Origin: Phytoseiulus persimilis
Lineage: Eukaryota; Arthropoda; Arachnida; Mesostigmata; Phytoseiidae
Reading direction: 5' to 3'
Assembly (NCBI GenBank): GCA_037576195.1
Contig: CM075102.1
Location: 28,268,745-28,332,744, forward strand
DNA length: 64,000 bases
Each line of letters begins with the position of its first letter. Within the stretch, counting starts at the first letter, position 1. This document shows positions 62,334 through 64,000 of the stretch, one piece after another. Below the pieces are notes generated by a model. It searched no databases and was not told where the DNA came from. It was given only the letters and a program-made list of their open reading frames with translations. The translations under genes and the position numbers were made by a program.

Positions 62334-62925
62334 TTAGCTCGACGACTGGGGCGACGCGATGGAGGGTTTCTCGGGCTCGCTGGAGCTCTTCGGAACTTCC
62401 GCCGCGGGGGGCACAGGAGTTCCCGCATCTTTGGGTGCGGCAGGAGTCTTCACCTCTCGTGCAGGGGCTGCCGGGGACAGTGCCATGGGTGAGCACTTTC
62501 TCTTGTCCGGCATTGCTTCTCTTGAGTCGCTTTTTGGCTCTTTTGCACTCGGAACACTCTCTGCGACCGGTGTTGCGGCTGTGGAAGAGGCTTCCAACGG
62601 CTTCACTTGCACGTTGCGTGCTGCCGGCGCTACGCTGGATGCTTCCGGGGTTTCGCTTGCGTCGGTGGTGGCGATTTTAGTTTCAGAGGCTGGAGCTGAG
62701 GTCGTCACCGTGGACTCGGCAGGGGCAGCGGTGGATGACTTCGCGGCCGGGTCGGAGGCTTCTGCGCATTGTTTCGTTTCTGTTTTCTTCTCGGCCGCAG
62801 CTTCTGATGCTGGGGACGCAGCTGCGTACTCGGCGACGTCGGCCGATTTGACGGGCCCCGTTGGAGCTGGCTCGGAACTCAGAGAGCTCGCTGTTGTGCC
62901 GTCGATGTGAATATCTGGCGCATCC
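62334..62925 (-). CDS. Ala/Ser/Pro/Glu-rich ORF, unit 3
   Basis: The frame is open over the same length as in unit 2 and has the same 12-codon segment. Other positions (PEASSVAPAARN) match unit 1, so this copy looks like a mosaic of the other two, as gene conversion would produce. Confidence 0.45.
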
Positions 62926-63200
62926 TTTCGGTGGACCCTCGCTCGGTTTAGACGTCACAGATGACTTGGGGAAAGCATGGGAAGCGCATGTAAGTTGGAA
63001 AGTGATTATCCTGCGAAATTGATGCTATCGCCTGCACCCCACGGGTCACGATTTTATACTCCGAGCCGTTCCTCTTGGTTTCAGAGGACAAAGGCACTTT
63101 CTTCAGTTACCGGATCAGATTACACTCCATCGAAAGCACACCGGAAACCTCGAAACGGAGTGCTGAATTTGCGCAAATAAATGGAGCTTCTGTTGATACC
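62917..63200 (+). pseudogene. ILP-A remnant, unit 3
   Basis: Same fused structure as in units 1 and 2. The donor context matches unit 1, without the CGCATG duplication. Confidence 0.75.
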
Positions 63201-64000
63201 AAGCGGGCGATGCATTTCCTTGTCTCGTACATTTCATGCATGTCTTTGTACACCTTTGATGATTCCGGAAAAAAGACGTCCGCTGTTCTTTGCTCTGTCG
63301 TGAGACTTGGCCAAATACCGGGCAGCGGTTCTTCGTGGCAGGGGTTGCGGCCAACGAGCGAACTTGCTCGTATCTCGACTTGACTCGCACTCTGGACGAA
63401 AGTCATCTCTTAAATTCGGTATCCTGAGGATTGGAGGTTGTGAGAAGCCGGAACCCACTCTCATTTTTAATCCGAGATCGTTTTTCCGCTTCCCGAGCGC
63501 TCCGCAAAATGAGCAGAATAGGCACCCACTTTTTTCGTTGTTCACCTGTTCAGCGGAGATGAAGATGGAAAACGGAGGTACTCCGATGGTGTATAGATTT
63601 GACAATTCTCTTGAGATCTGAAACAAGACACGGAGTCACTCCGCCCGCCCTTCATGGAGCTGTGGCATTCGTATGAGTCCTATGAAAATCCGTGAAATCA
63701 CGCCGGAAATCGCCCATTTCGACAGACGGTGGAAACATGTTCGCCGTCATTCGCAGGTCACGTGGTCGGTACCACGTTTCAGCCCCTCCTGTCCAGCTTT
63801 TTACCCTAGCGGCACTTGGTTCCGGAAGTTAACGGAAATATTTTTTTCCCCCTAAAAGTTGGAGGCCATATCCATGTATGCTGACACCGGTGAACATTGC
63901 TGATTTCTACGGAGGGTCGGGAATTTTCTACGAGCGCGACAGAACCACTCCAACTAAATTTCTGACGGTCGGCAATGAGTCCGAGAGCAGTCGGACATAG

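Larger units (their letters stand above)
58088..64000. repeat. tandem array unit 3 (ILP-B3), runs off the window
   Basis: Third unit, same order. The window ends inside its ILP-A 3' flank, so the total number of units is unknown. Confidence 0.92.

Overview
This is a eukaryotic nuclear window, almost certainly from an arthropod. Genes have short GT-AG introns (about 100-300 bp), the base composition is balanced, and there are arthropod-style R1/I-like non-LTR elements, a copia fragment, Ral GTPases and insulin-like peptide precursors. A mite or other chelicerate would fit, but that is a guess and the species cannot be fixed from the sequence.

Left part (about 3.0-14 kb): a cluster of Ral-type small GTPases, all on +. 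It holds a conventional Ral (3404-4463, C-terminus CIIL), a decayed Ral copy (about 5.42-6.43 kb), and two divergent, intact-looking paralogues (7456-8415, C-terminus CILF; 9824-10788, C-terminus CSVN). A five-exon gene for a basic, KEN-box-containing protein follows (11970-13902).

Centre-left (16.3-21.9 kb): a three-exon insulin-like peptide gene (ILP-A, 16557-17283) with a TATA box and a probable spliced 3' UTR. Its 3' flank carries a block with an orphan TATA promoter and an antisense R1/I-like LINE fragment. A 1416-bp TTAA-flanked inverted-repeat element is inserted in that flank. At 22.7-26.6 kb lies a + strand gene built from repeated short exons, each encoding a GFSDQR-type peptide module; one of its introns holds a pair of inverted 17-bp repeat arrays. 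At 28.8-31.6 kb there is an unrecognised multi-exon gene on the minus strand.

Centre-right (32-42.4 kb): a transposon-rich stretch. It contains a + strand R1/I-like LINE, a PDI-like fragment that has lost its CxxC motif, a copia fragment followed by membrane-protein-like ORFs, a second broken LINE, and a gene fragment cut off at about 42.39 kb.

Right part (42.39 kb to the window end): a tandem segmental array with a period of about 6.25 kb. Each unit carries a TATA box plus a tiny first exon, an antisense LINE fragment, an insulin-like peptide gene (ILP-B1, -B2, -B3), an Ala/Ser/Pro-rich ORF, and a remnant of ILP-A that has lost its hormone-coding exons. Unit 1 also carries a 2.85-kb LINE insertion with an 11-bp target-site duplication; units 2 and 3 keep the empty site. 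All four ILPs have a canonical B chain (C-X11-C) but an A chain spaced CC-X5-C-X8-C instead of the usual CC-X3-C-X8-C. This local expansion of an unusual insulin-like hormone family is the main discovery in the window.
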